Shown here one piece after another: positions 11,421-22,524 of a DNA stretch of 64,000 nt (position 1 is the stretch's first letter; each line of letters opens with the position of its first letter). The stretch is from Lactarius indigo (taxonomy: Eukaryota; Basidiomycota; Agaricomycetes; Russulales; Russulaceae). Both the position numbers and the translations under genes were made by a program. The DNA lies in NCBI GenBank assembly GCA_025766275.1, contig JAFKAC010000142.1, positions 55,486 through 119,485 on the forward strand. The letters are read 5' to 3'. The notes beneath the pieces are model-generated. The model made no database searches and was not told the origin of the DNA. It saw nothing but the letters and a program-made list of their open reading frames with translations.

Positions 11421-11714
11421 CCAGCTTTACCGCTTCAACCCCACACCTCGGTGGTGCCATGGCACAAACGGGAGGCACACTAATCGCGTGTACCTAAGCG
11501 GAGATGTATCATTGAACGATATAGGACGAACGTCGTCTGATATGGTGTTGTTATTAGGAAAAATTGAAGTCATTGAGTGCTTTTGAATCCAACAGGCTGT
11601 ACAAATTCTATGAAAACATTGGTACGTGACCACGACTTAAACATACCATATATAAAAAGAGGGGGTCTAAAAGAAAAAACTTGACTCAGATACAAAAATT
11701 CCGGTCTCGCCACC

Positions 11715-13619
11715 CTACCGGGACAGCTCCCTGGCTCCCAGGACCGGAGTCCCAGGGCAAGTGTCACACTCCCTGAAGTACTGGAATCTCTCCCTTCCTC
11801 TCCTGCAACGATCACACTTCATGTAGCGTTGGCTGCAGTAGTGTAGGGCACCAACCGCATGATTCGAGCAATTCTCGCACTCAATGATCTCCCCAAAGTC
11901 ATCAGTCACCGGGGACAGCAACTTCAGTTTCCGGTCCCTGGCTTCTTTAGCCATAGCCTCGGCTGCGGCCGAACTCCTTGCCGTCGAGTGGGCTGAATCG
12001 GCCTCGACTTTCGCCCGTCGAGCCTCGGCCTTAGCTTTCTCCGCCTCAACCATAGCCTCTACCTCAGCCTTTATCTCCGCGCGAAGGGCCTCCACTAGTT
12101 CCCTGTCTTCGGCCTCCGCCTCAAGCTTGGCTTTGGCCGCGGCTTCAGCTTTAGCCCTTGCCTCCGCCTCACGCTTGACCCTTGCCTCCGCTTCCACTGC
12201 AATTTTCTTCGCCTCTGCCTCAGCTTCTTCCTTTGCGCGAGCGGCCTCCTTGCGTGCCTTTTCTTCGGCCTTGGCGCGTTCCCTGGCCGCTTCGGCTTCC
12301 AGACGGCGTACCTTCTCCGCCTCCGTCTCCACATCTAGCCTCCCCGTAGTCCCCATCGCACGATTCTCTGCTAACGCTGCTCCGACCTGGGTACTAGGAC
12401 GCGCGTCTGCTGATTTTCGCGTTCCACTTGCTTGCACGGCAGATGTAGCCGCACTCTTCTCCAGATTGCCTTGCGGTGTACCCTCCTCCAAGACGTGCGG
12501 CTGTTCCACTTTGCGCCTAGCATCCTCTCCTTGTGATTCTGCTTTCGACTGCAAGATTAAGGCGATTATTCGTATTGCATCTCGGGGACTATAAATAATA
12601 CTGAGCTCACCGAATGTTCGACACCACCTTCATGGGCATCGCCTTCCTTCGTACCCATTCGTTGCGGTTCCGAAGGTAATGTGACCCCCACCGTCTCTGT
12701 AATCTCCGCTTCCACATTTGCTGAGGCGACCGCTAAATCCGATTTTTGTGCAGTGGCTTCATTCTTTGGCGCATCCTGTTGGACATCGTCGCCCACGGAA
12801 TATTTCAGATTTTCTGCCTGCGCCACTTCAATGTGGCGTCGTATATCAGCCGCGCCGACTAGAAGCGCACGACCACGGATCTCCTCCCGCACCCTCGCCA
12901 CCAGTATCACATCTTCCATGCTCATCTGGCGGGCCTCATCCAGGTTAAGTGGCAGTGATCTCTCGCACAGTGCAGTCAGGGCAGGGAGTACCCAGCGGTC
13001 GACAGAATAAGTCCGCGCAAGTAGCAATTGATCGTGCGATGTGGGGGGCACGATAGACTTCAGGGCGAGTTCGCGAAGAGAGGTAAAGCCCCAGCGTGTA
13101 GACAGGCGGAGAACTGATTTCCATTGTTCATATGTCAGTTCATACTCTCCGAAATTCCTGTAAACAACAGTTTCGATAACCGGCGGGAAGGCACAGGGAC
13201 CCAACAAAGCTCACACAGGATATAAGACAGAGAGGAGGGCCTCGAAATCATTGCGTTTGACGCTTATTATTGATATAATACTGGGTAGAGCTTCGTGGTC
13301 ACGTACGCCGAACTTGGCAAAACTTGTAGAGAAGTATTCGGAATCACGAGAAAAGAAGTACCGATGGACGCAGTACAGCATACCGTCCACCTGTGGACTG
13401 ATCAGTACGTAGGTATACGAACCACAGTCAGCCACGGACCAGAAATTTGATATTTCCATCTTTGAAAAAATACACATCGTGTTTTATGAATGATCCACCA
13501 GGTGTTGTGTGCACGTCTCTTGTAGCCTCCCCTCCCTCTGAAGATCCTGGGAGGTTGGTGTGCTCAGATCCAGATTCGGCACCAGGAAGGCCAGGGGCTT
13601 CGGGAGCGGTTGGAGACAT
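11715..13619 (-). CDS. BTB/POZ protein with coiled coil and Cys-rich C-terminus (copy 4)
   Basis: Exons 13619-13440, 13390-13215, 13157-12611 and 12548-11715, 578 residues. The family start MAPHIVSW is present at 13740 but is out of frame. Compared with copy 3, a 4 nt deletion (gttgtccagg for gttgtcactccagg) and a further 1 nt loss follow it, so the start used here is the internal Met at 13619 (MSPTAPEAPG). BTB: KHDVYFFKDGNIKFL + VDGMLYCVHRYFFSRDS. The tail is a long Ala/Glu/Lys coiled coil. It ends in a module found in no other copy: CENC, then Cys, KCDRC and CDTC within about 45 residues, a spacing suited to binding one or two zinc ions. Either a real gene with a shortened N-terminus or a young pseudogene; the intact 440 codons downstream favour a gene. 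Confidence 0.65.
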
Positions 13620-13740
13620 CTGCTAGTGACTCGATACGTATCTGAGAACGTGGGGTCAAAAGAGACGATGAAGGCGGCACTGGCACTTGAGAGAACTGAT
13701 ATGTAGATTTCGTTGTCCAGGAGACGATGTGAGGTGCCAT

Positions 13741-14934
13741 CAAGAGAAAGACACTATATGCATCAATCATGATGCTGCACTGTACTTACGTAGTGTGCTT
13801 CAATTCGCACCTTATAATCGCTATGTAGCCGCATTAGGACCCCCATTAGGACCTATAACAATACAGGCTACAGAAAATGAAGTGAGTGCAAGAATGATTC
13901 GGCGTTCGGCAGAACCTGCTATGTGAATTACATCAAATTGCGGTGGGAGCCGCCAGGGACAAGTAAACGCCAGGTTTCCAGGAACGTACGTTTGCCTCCT
14001 GAAAGACATGGTCTTCTAAAAAGGAGGTCGCTGTTTCCTTGTGGAGGTCACGTAACCCGGTGTTGTAATTTGTCGATGGGTCAGGTGGAGATAACCACCA
14101 TTTGAGTTTCTGTAACAGTAGTACCGTACCTCCTCCACTGTAGCCATGCGTGAGCCTCTACAAAGTATCGCAATGAGGTCAAGAAGGCATGAACACTCAC
14201 GGACGTCATATTTTGTCCGCGATCTCCTTCACCATCGCTTTTGTTTCCGAGTCTTTCGCGTCAGGTTTTGTTTCCTTCTCTTCTGACCCACTGTAACCAG
14301 GAGTTGTTTAAAATGGATTGAGTGGCCGGTGGAAGGGTCACACACTGTCCTTAAGAACATTGGTACTTGACACTTGTGAGTAACAAAAGGCGCCGATGCT
14401 TGGACTTGGATGAATTGCGCTTCGGCCAACTTGAACAAGCCAACTTGAAAGGTTGTGCAGACTCCAGAGTAGCATGTGACCGCAACACCTCAGGCGCTTG
14501 TCTATTTTTGGGCTGTCCCTTAATCCGACCCACTATTGTCCATATTTCTCTCTTGGTTTTTTCTCTTTCACCATTGGGTCGCGTTAACAATTACTGTAAG
14601 CACATCCGAGGCCCGGAGCAACTTAGTATGCGGCGTGTGCCCGAACGTCGGGCATACTGTTAGCCACTGTTCCGCCGTAGTCTCACAGCTGTCACGATGG
14701 CCTCCATGTATGTACTTATGAGCGCCTGTACTCGCTTTACGGTAATGCGACATTCGGCCCGTCTGTTCTCGAAAGCCCCTTGCGCGCGCGGCGCTGGTCG
14801 TCTCTCCGGTCCCTCGCTAATCGATATCTCGTAATCGCTTCTCGGATCTTACACCCACTCGCCGCTCGGTCTATCAACAATTCTGCGCATGGCTTATATA
14901 TACCCTCACCTCTTCTCCTTCATCCCTTCGGGTC
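13741..14934. other. Intergenic between copies 4 and 5
   Basis: No gene supported. 13890-13925 carries the conserved upstream block (gcaagaatgattcgg). An inverted ACGT element (ggtcacgtaacc) lies at 14046. 14400-14920 is a diverged BTB 3' flank. At 14898 ttatatataccctcac is TATA-like on the plus strand, and equivalent TA-rich strings occur just beyond the stops of copies 1, 3 and 4. Confidence 0.4.
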
Positions 14935-17900
14935 TTACTCGTCGTTTGATGCTCCCCTCGCAGTTTGCCAGTGTTGTTCGCTCATCCGTTTGCCTCTCAC
15001 CCCCCTCTTCCTTTTGAAGGGGAGCATATCCCACTCGTCGTTTGGTCCCACCGTTGCCTGAAAGCGCTGTTCTTCATCTGCCTGCATTTTCACTTTCCCC
15101 CATTTGAAGGGAAGCGTGTCCCACTCGTTGTTTGAAGTTACCTTCGTAGACTGCCCGGGTTGTTCTCCATCTTCCGACTGTTCGATATTCTCTCTTTGTG
15201 ATTTCGTAGTGGCTCCTGCCTATAGCAACAGTCTCACCAGTTCGCACGCGTTTCACCTACGGTGTGAACTTACCGAATTCCGGTCACTCATAGGCGTTTT
15301 GCCTTTGGCGTGTTCTGTCTCTACAGTCTTTGTACCATAGTATTTTTCTAGATCAGAGCCAACGGTCGCGTTCGCCGTTGAATTGGGCTCTTGTTCAGTA
15401 GCCCCACTCATTGAGCCCGCTAGTGAGACGTCATCCGCGATGCGAACGAGCGCCTCGGCTTGCATCGCCTCCACGCGGCGTGGGATTTCTTCGGCGGCGC
15501 TCACGCCGAATCTAAAGATGTCTTCTCGTATGGTGGCGATGAACACAACATCCTCGATCTCCATTCCACAGGCTTCGTCCAGGGTAAGAGGTTCTGTCCT
15601 TTCGCACAGCGCAGTTAGAGCGGGGACGACCCAGTGAACCACTGCGTATTTGCGAGCGAGGAGGAGCCGGTCATACGGAGTCGGTGGCTTAATTGACTCC
15701 AATGCCAACTTGCGACGTGAAGCGAAGCCCCAACGCGTGGATAGGTGGAGAACCGATCTCCATTGTTCATACGAAAGGTCGTGCTCTTCAAAACTTCAAG
15801 TATATATATATATGCCTCGATAAACGAAAACAGGAGAAGGAAGGTGTTGGGAACTCACTCGGGATATAGGACAGAAAGGAAGGCTTCGAAGTCCTCACGT
15901 TTGACGTCGCCTAGCGATACAACGGTCAATAAAGCCTCGTGGTCACGAACGCCGAGCTGGGCAAATCGAGTGGAGAAGTACGCAGAACCATGAGAGAACA
16001 AATAACGGTGAACGCAGTATAGAAATCCATCGACCTGGGACTTTTCAGTACATTGGGGGCATATGGTATATACGACGACGCACCAAAAATGTGATATTGC
16101 CATCCTTAAAGAAGTATTTGCCATGTTGTAGGAAAGAGTCATCGCTTCGATGGCGTGGGTCATCCAGTGTCTCACTCTCACCCGTCCCCACCCCTAGAAA
16201 ATTTGCAGGTCTGACTCCAGGCCCAGTAAGACGAGCCCTCGAAGCTTTAGGGGCAAAGAGAGGTTTCATATATGGACTCGAGGGTAACGACTCAATTGGA
16301 ACAGCCGAGGCAGTACCCACACTTCGTGCAACAGGGGAAAGTGTTCGGATTAAATGCAAAATCAAAAATGGAAGGCACATACCGAGACTTGCCCTCCTGA
16401 GTGTTGACATCAAGGTGAACGTTAGTGTTTTTGGTGCCTTCGGGGTAGGGAATGCGGTTGACATCTTCGATATGCCTCGCAGTGCCAAGTGCAGAAGATA
16501 AAGTAGGGGCGCTACCGCCAGTGGTGGTGGTCTGAAGATTGCGTGGTCCAGGACGCTTCCCAATCATGTCGAAAAGTGGGAGGTTATCTGGCTTCTCCTT
16601 GCAGATATTCATGAACTGTAACAAGAAGTCACGATCATACCTAGCATGAGAAAATTCTTAGATTGAACGAGATGTCGAAGCGGAGAGTACGTACCGGAAC
16701 TTGCCCTTCTGAGCGTTGACGTTGAGCTCAGCCATAGGGTTTTTGATGCCCTCAGGGTAAGAAATGCGGTCGAGATCCTCGATGGGTCGCGCAGTAGCAA
16801 GCGCAGAAGGTAAAGTAGGAGGTTTGTTGCTGGTCATGGTGGTTCGAACATTGCGCGGTCTAGGATCCATTCGCGGATGTTCTGGAGAAGGGAGAGAGGT
16901 GCCAATGCGAAAGGGTTCCTCCAAGAGCTTCGCTACTAAGTCCATAGGGATGGGTACAGGTAGTGGTACAGACGCGGTTTCGTTTGGGAGGATATCTTCA
17001 GCGGTATTGGTTTGTCGCACCTTATCAGTCTCATCCTCAATCTCACCGCCTTCCGGAAGGGGATCTGGCTTCGCATCAGAGGTCGCATCAGCGAGCGTAC
17101 CAGTAGCTGCAGCGGCCTCGGCAGCTTTGAGAGACTCCTCGACTCTGCATCGTTGCCCGACCGCCGCTCTAGCTTCCTCTCCTCGGAGCTTGCGTGACCG
17201 CTCCTCCGCCCGCTCTTCGGCCCAAGCTTCGACCTCTTTCCACTCTTCCTCGATACGCTCTGCCTCTTTCAACTCACGTTCCTCCACCTCGCGAAGCTCC
17301 CGCTCATTTATGCGGCAACGAGCTGCATCCTCGTTGGCATTGGCAAAAGATTCACTTGTCCTGTCTTTCTCCCCACTTTCGCCCACTCCTGCCTTCTCTT
17401 CAGCGAGGCGCCTTTCCTTCTGTTCCTGGCTCTCAATCAAGACAAGTCGTTTCTTCTTTTTCTTTTTGACGGGTGCCGGAGAAGGCGGAACAGCTGCAAT
17501 AATTGGAGTGGCTGGCGGAGGAAGGCGCTTCAACGCATCAAGATTAACCTCTTGCCCATGAGGATGCTTGATTGAAATCTTCTTTCCGGGGACAAACGCG
17601 CCAGCATTAGCGCTGAGGGATGCTGGGCGACTGACCGTAGGAGGCATGGAAGGCGGCGGGGCCACAGAGGGAAGGTCCGGTGGTACGCCGGGAACAAACT
17701 GAGGGTGATGCTATTACACAGTTCGTTGTGTCAATGGCGACGTCACTAGGGTAAACGAAACAGCACACACGTAGTGACCTGACCACATGGCGGGGGGACT
17801 CGATACGCTTTGGGTAGAAGGGCCAGCGAAGAGCTTTGCGATGCTCTTCTTGTCGAACTTCGGAACAGGAGAAGGGGCGGAGGTAGAAGAGGTAGCGGGA

Positions 17901-18401
17901 TGAAAGGGTGAAGTAGAAGGGGCTGAAGAGAGATGTAGCGGTCGATCGGTAACTGCAGACTTTGCTGCATCGGAGTCGCCATTCTGGACGGCAACGGAAC
18001 CAAAAGATTTAACACCGTCTGCAGGTTTCATTGCAGGTACAGATGCTGGTGAAGAGGGGACAGGTGCCGGGGCATCATCTATCGAGCCAAACATCATAAC
18101 AGACCCTGGGCAAGATACCGAGTTCGGGTACTAGGTATTAAGAAAGATAGATGGAAATACCTTGCTTCACTGCGCTTCGGGGGATATCGACTTTTATGGA
18201 GACTCCTTGACCGAGAGCCCTAGAACGGCGCGAATGAGTTGCATGGAAGTTAGGAGGATTTGTGACGGAAACGGGGGTAGGTGTGGCGGGAGATTGTAAG
18301 CGCGAGGGTGTAGTAGTCGCGCGAGGGCCCCGTGCCCAAGCAGACTTTGACGGAAGCTGGGGAGGGTTCTTTGATGTTGATACTGTAGCAGATCTGCTCA
18401 T
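14935..18401 (-). CDS. eIF4G N-terminal half fused in frame to BTB/POZ protein (copy 5)
   Basis: Eight exons: 18401-18161, 18105-17771, 17710-16695, 16640-16383, 16321-16084, 16034-15859, 15793-15274, 15177-14935; all phases agree, 1008 residues. Residues 1-617 are eIF4G: TKSAWARGP-type start, GQGVSIK, FGSIDDAP, FVPGKKISIKHPHG, charged middle, ARPIEDLDRISYPEG, then YDRDFLL (532-538), which fits the eIF4E-binding YxxxxL-hydrophobic motif, and QFMNICKEKP. The MIF4G HEAT domain is absent. A repeat of the SYPEG block (RIPYPEG) follows and splices into BTB sequence (VGTASAVPIESLPSS), giving BTB (QHGKYFFKDGNITFL + VDGFLYCVHRYLFSHGS), the helical region and a short tail with NNEWDTLPFK / PNDEWDMLPFK repeats. 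eIF4G is essential, so a full-length copy should exist elsewhere. The fusion junction splice (16382-16322) is inferred from phase and sites. Confidence 0.72.
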
Positions 18402-18733
18402 TCTATGAAGAGGATGTCAGCGGAGCTGGGAAGAAGTCTCTCCAAGAATGGGCTTGAGGTACAAGAGGGTGTGAGTGGGGTAGAAACGGCAGTGCAGGGC
18501 AAGGGTAGTGAGAGAAGGCCAGTTCGGCGCTCGAGTGTTTGCCGCGTGTTGCCATCTTCTTGCAAGACCTCCGAGGCGATGGGTCCAAGCTATCATGGCC
18601 TCGTTCTATGTCACAAGAATAGTCACAATGCTCCCGGCCATAACCGAAAGTACGACTCAAGCGGAGTTCATTCCAAAACTTTGGAACAGCAGACTCATCC
18701 AGTGGGTAGGAAACTACTGTAACAGTATAATAA

Positions 18734-19590
18734 GGGCCTGTCCGGCGCACGCGTTGCCCCACGGCGCACCTGCCAAAAAAAAAAAGTCGCCCCTACTGTG
18801 CGCCGGGGGGCAAACCTACCGTTCGGTGCACGTTGCTCCGAGGGGTTGGCGTTGAGGCTCCTTGGAGCAGCCCTATCAAATCGGAGCAACGAAAATACCC
18901 GTTTATTTCTTTTGATTCTCTGCTCCAACGCTGCCCGAATCGTGACTGTGACCACGAAACACCTCTAGTAATACATGTATTAATTATTTGGTAATATGTT
19001 TACACCTATTCAAGCTCCAAGTCGCACACACTCTGCAATGGAACCAAGAATGGAACAATCGGAACAACTTGTATTTTTACAAGGACAACAGCAATTTTTC
19101 TACACTTTGTAATACAGTGCTATGTCTACTCTCCACGGAACTTGGGGAGCTGATGCAAGATGTATCCCGTACGCATATGTGAGCTCTTAAATGTGGCGTA
19201 TACCCTTGCGAAGTCGCAGTCGCTTGCACGGTCAGTCATGAAATACCCAACAATTTCCAAGGTTTCCAGGCAGCGGGAATGAGCACATCTTCTTCAAGTT
19301 CTGAGTCAGAATCTGCCATAGAATTGGCAAGAGAGTCGCCCATAAGAAAGGAATCAGAGAGCGCGAGGCTACCCTCACAGGTGTGCAATATGTACGATAG
19401 CAGTCACGCAACGTGACAATTTGTCATGGCATGTGATAGAAAAAAATAATGTATTTCGTTTTGGGGCCGAGGGGCGTTCGGAGACTTGGAGCACCCATTT
19501 TTGTTGCTCCGTGGGACCTCATTACCCCACCCGGGGTAATGCATTATCACTTTGCGACTTGCGGCCGGATTCTTTTTGCCGGACAGGCCC
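18734..19590. mobile_element. PIF/Harbinger-like non-autonomous DNA transposon (857 bp)
   Basis: The left end begins gggcctgtccggc (18734) and the right end is its exact inverse gccggacaggccc (19578-19590). Both ends are flanked by TAA (18731-18733 and 19591-19593), the 3 bp target duplication typical of PIF/Harbinger elements. Subterminal gttgctcc / ggagcaac motifs recur in both orientations near each end. No transposase frame is visible; the largest plus ORF inside is 64 codons. It lies between the 5' end of the eIF4G-BTB gene and the 3' end of copy 6. Confidence 0.7.
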
Positions 19591-19685
19591 TAAATGTTAC
19601 GTTCCAATACCCCGAGAAAAAGATATCGTACACGAGCACCAAAGCACAAAAACCAAAAACCGATGGACGAGCCTAATAAATCGTA

Positions 19686-21824
19686 TCAAAATTGTACGAG
19701 ACCGTTAGTCGGCGCAAACGTCCACAAGCCCCAGTCATCATAGTCATCATCTTGGTCATCATCGGCCATCGCTATCGGAGTAGCGGCAGCGTCGGGCTTC
19801 TCCACAATCACCGGTGCATCATCGTCGCCACTCTCCGTCTTCACATCTACAACCCCATCACGCCCCAAAACAAGAATACCGACAGAAGCAGTACTAGTGA
19901 CGGGCTTATGTTCTTGTACGACTGAGTTATCTACACTGTTTGAGGTTGTCCCAGATGAAGGACGCGGGCGGCTCGTTGCACCCATTTGAGCTTGCTTCCT
20001 GGCCCTATCCCTCGGTCTTTTCCTTTGATTCTTGGTAGGCATGGGCCAGGCACTTGACGTTTCGCCATCGTTCTCCTTCTCGGGCGACGACAACGGAGCT
20101 TCCTCGACCAGCGTTCTAGGGCTGGATGCAGCCATCGTGGAGGAAGCGCAGGATTCATGAAAATGATCAGGACACAGCGCAGGCTTCATTGGCCCTTCCG
20201 ACTTGACGTCGTCGCCATATGTGGCAGGCTTCTCACCGGCGGCCCCACCAGTTTGACTAGGCCGAGGCGCAGGTTCTATTGCAGCCCCATCTGACTTCTC
20301 ACCACTCCCTTGTGCTACAAGGGGGAACTCTGTCTGCACTGGGGTCTCGCTCGCTTTTCTCGCGTCTGCCTCCGGAACATTCGGGGCTCCTGGCTCGCTA
20401 TTTGGCTTGGAAGGGGCCGAAGCCGCCGATTCTGATATATGGGTACGCTCCTTGGCCACGGGAGCATTGCGTTCGGGGGCAGGACCCTTCTCTGGAACAG
20501 GTGGGGCTGACGTGGCTTCCGCGGGGGCAGGGAGGACAGTTGACGCAGGAACAGGGTCCCTATTGGGCTCGGGGTTAGCCACGACCTCTTCTGGAGTTGT
20601 CTTTTGCGCTTGCTTGGATTCAGACATGACACCAGCAGATGATGATGATGCTGTGATAGACGTCGTGGGGCGTGTGGACGTAGAGTCATGGAGAGTAGAA
20701 CTAGTAGTCGGCGAATGTTGAGCAAGAGTACCATTTTTGGCTATAACCTCGGCTTCCCGCTTCTCCCGGGCCTCCGGCTCGGGTCTTTCCAGAGCATCCA
20801 CTTCAGCGTTTACTTTAGCATCGGCCTCATATTTCTCCTTAGCTCCAGCTTCGGTTTTTGCTTTAGCCTCACGTTTTGCCTTGAACTCGGCTTTGCGTCT
20901 CGCTTTTGCCTCGGCTTTGAGTTTTGCCTTAGCCTCGGCTTCGGCTTTAGCCTCAACTTCTTTAGCATTAGCCTCGGCCTTGGCCCTTGCCTCCGGGTCG
21001 GCTTTTGCCTCGAGACTCGCCTGTTGGACCTTGGCCACGTGGCGCGGTATATCAACTGCGTCGACTCGAAGTGCCCCACCACGGATCTCCTCCCGTACTG
21101 TTGCTACCAGTATCACGTCTTCCATCTTCATCTGTTGGGCCTCATCCAAGCTAAGGGGCAGGGTTCTTTCGCATAGCGCGGTCAAGGCAGGGAGTACCCA
21201 GTGGTCGATTGAATAAGTGCGTGCAAGTACGAGTTGATCGTGGGATGTGGGAGGTTTGATGGACTTGAGGGCGAGCTTGCGAAGAGAGGCAAAGCCCCAG
21301 CGCGTAGACAGGTGGAGAATTGACTTCCATTGTTCGTATGTCAGTTCGTGCCGTTCAAAATTCCTGTAAATAACCAAGTCTCGATAATCGACGGATAAGC
21401 ACGGGGATCCAACAAAGCTCACGCAGGATATAAGACGGAGAGGAGAGCCTCGAAGTCCTTGCGTTCAACGTCGCCTATTGATATGATCGTGGGGAAAGCT
21501 TCGTGGTCACATACGCCAAGCCGGGCAAATCGCGTGGAGAAGTAGACGGAATCGCGAGAAAAGAAGTATCGATGGACGCAGTATAGCGTACCGTCTACCT
21601 GCGGGCTGTCGGTACGTTAGGTATGCAGAGCACGAAAGCCAACGCACTAGAAATGTCACATTTCCGTCCTTGAAAAAATAGGTATCATGTCGTATGAACG
21701 AATCATCAGGTGTTGCGTGCCCGCCTCTTAGTGTTTCCCTCCCCTCCGAATACTGATGGCTTGTATGCTCAGGTCTAAGCTCGGTACTGGGAAGGGCGCG
21801 GACTTCGGAGGCCATTGGAGACAT
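19686..21824 (-). CDS. BTB/POZ protein with long tail and acidic end (copy 6)
   Basis: Exons 21824-21648, 21598-21423 and 21363-19686, 676 residues. Unlike copies 1-4 there is no intron between the BTB-associated region and the tail. The family ATG at 21928 (MTPHIVSWSDNE) runs into a stop because about 22 nt are missing after it, so the internal Met at 21824 (MSPMASEVRALP) is taken as start, as in copy 4. BTB: RHDTYFFKDGNVTFL + VDGTLYCVHRYFFSRDS. The tail has an Ala/Lys/Glu coiled coil of about 100 residues, a Ser/Thr/Pro-rich linker, RKRPRDRARKQAQMG (basic), VDNSVVQEHKPV, and an acidic end (DDDQDDDYDDWG) closing LVQF. The last block matches the solo relic at 11050-11420. Confidence 0.7.
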
Positions 21825-21986
21825 CTGCGAGTGACTCGGGTACGTATCCGAGAATGTGGGGTCAAGTGAGATAACGGAGGTGGCACTTAAGTTTCGTTGT
21901 CACTCCAGGAGACGATGTGAGGTGTCATCAAGAGAAAGATACCGTATCTGATACTGATTTGTTGTACGTGGCATGCGCCCTACAAT

Positions 21987-21998
21987 GGTTACGTGACC
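21987..21998 (-). promoter_or_regulatory. Conserved ACGT element upstream of copy 6
   Basis: ggttacgtgacc, 59 bp upstream of the family ATG position at 21928, the same spacing as in copy 2. It persists although that ATG has lost its reading frame. Confidence 0.45.
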
Positions 21999-22311
21999 AT
22001 ACACAAGGAAACCCTTGGGAAACCCTAAAACAGTGCTTCGGACCCATAGCCATCACTTGAAGGAAGTCGTCGGCCGGGTACAAGAATGATTCGGAGTCTG
22101 GCGGGACCTGTGCACTTTTCTTGGTGTTCAGTACTACTGTAAGGCTGGGTTAGGAGTGAACCAGTAGTCTGAGGGTAGGGTAGCATACAGCGGCTACGCG
22201 GGACCTCCACTGTCACACCACGTTCCTTCCTGATGCCCCCCGTGTTGTATTTGAAACATGTACCGTTCCTCGCTACTGTTTGGACACCGTCCCCACTTAT
22301 CACATTGTCTG

Positions 22312-22384
22312 GTCTCCTTGAGAGAACTGGCGATATGCAGATTTCGTTGTCATTCCAGGAGACGATGAGAGGTGACATGATGTC
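22312..22384 (-). pseudogene. Solo N-terminal relic of a BTB gene
   Basis: From 22378 the minus strand reads MSPLIVSWNDNEICISPVLSR, the family start peptide, then loses all similarity. No BTB exon follows before copy 6, which has its own start peptide at 21928. This is either the remains of a tandem copy or an upstream alternative first exon for copy 6; no convincing donor joins it to 21824. Confidence 0.5.
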
Positions 22385-22524
22385 ACCAAGGGAAAGATGT
22401 TCAAGTTGTATCTCTGTAAACTACAGCGCGGACCTACGTTAAGCAGTTCTTTATGCCAATTCCCAACACGTCTCGTGTTAACCCGTGTTTCCGTGTTGTA
22501 CAACCTCGAGTCTTGTTTCGTCGT

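Noticed and set aside
20688..21216. Long plus-strand open frames opposite the BTB tails (also 668-1138, 5908-6420, 11884-12594, 16764-17561, 22688-23248)
   Set aside because: They are opposite-strand shadows of GC-biased Ala/Glu/Lys codons; no starts in context, no introns, no conserved protein pattern, while the minus strand shows the spliced, conserved reading.
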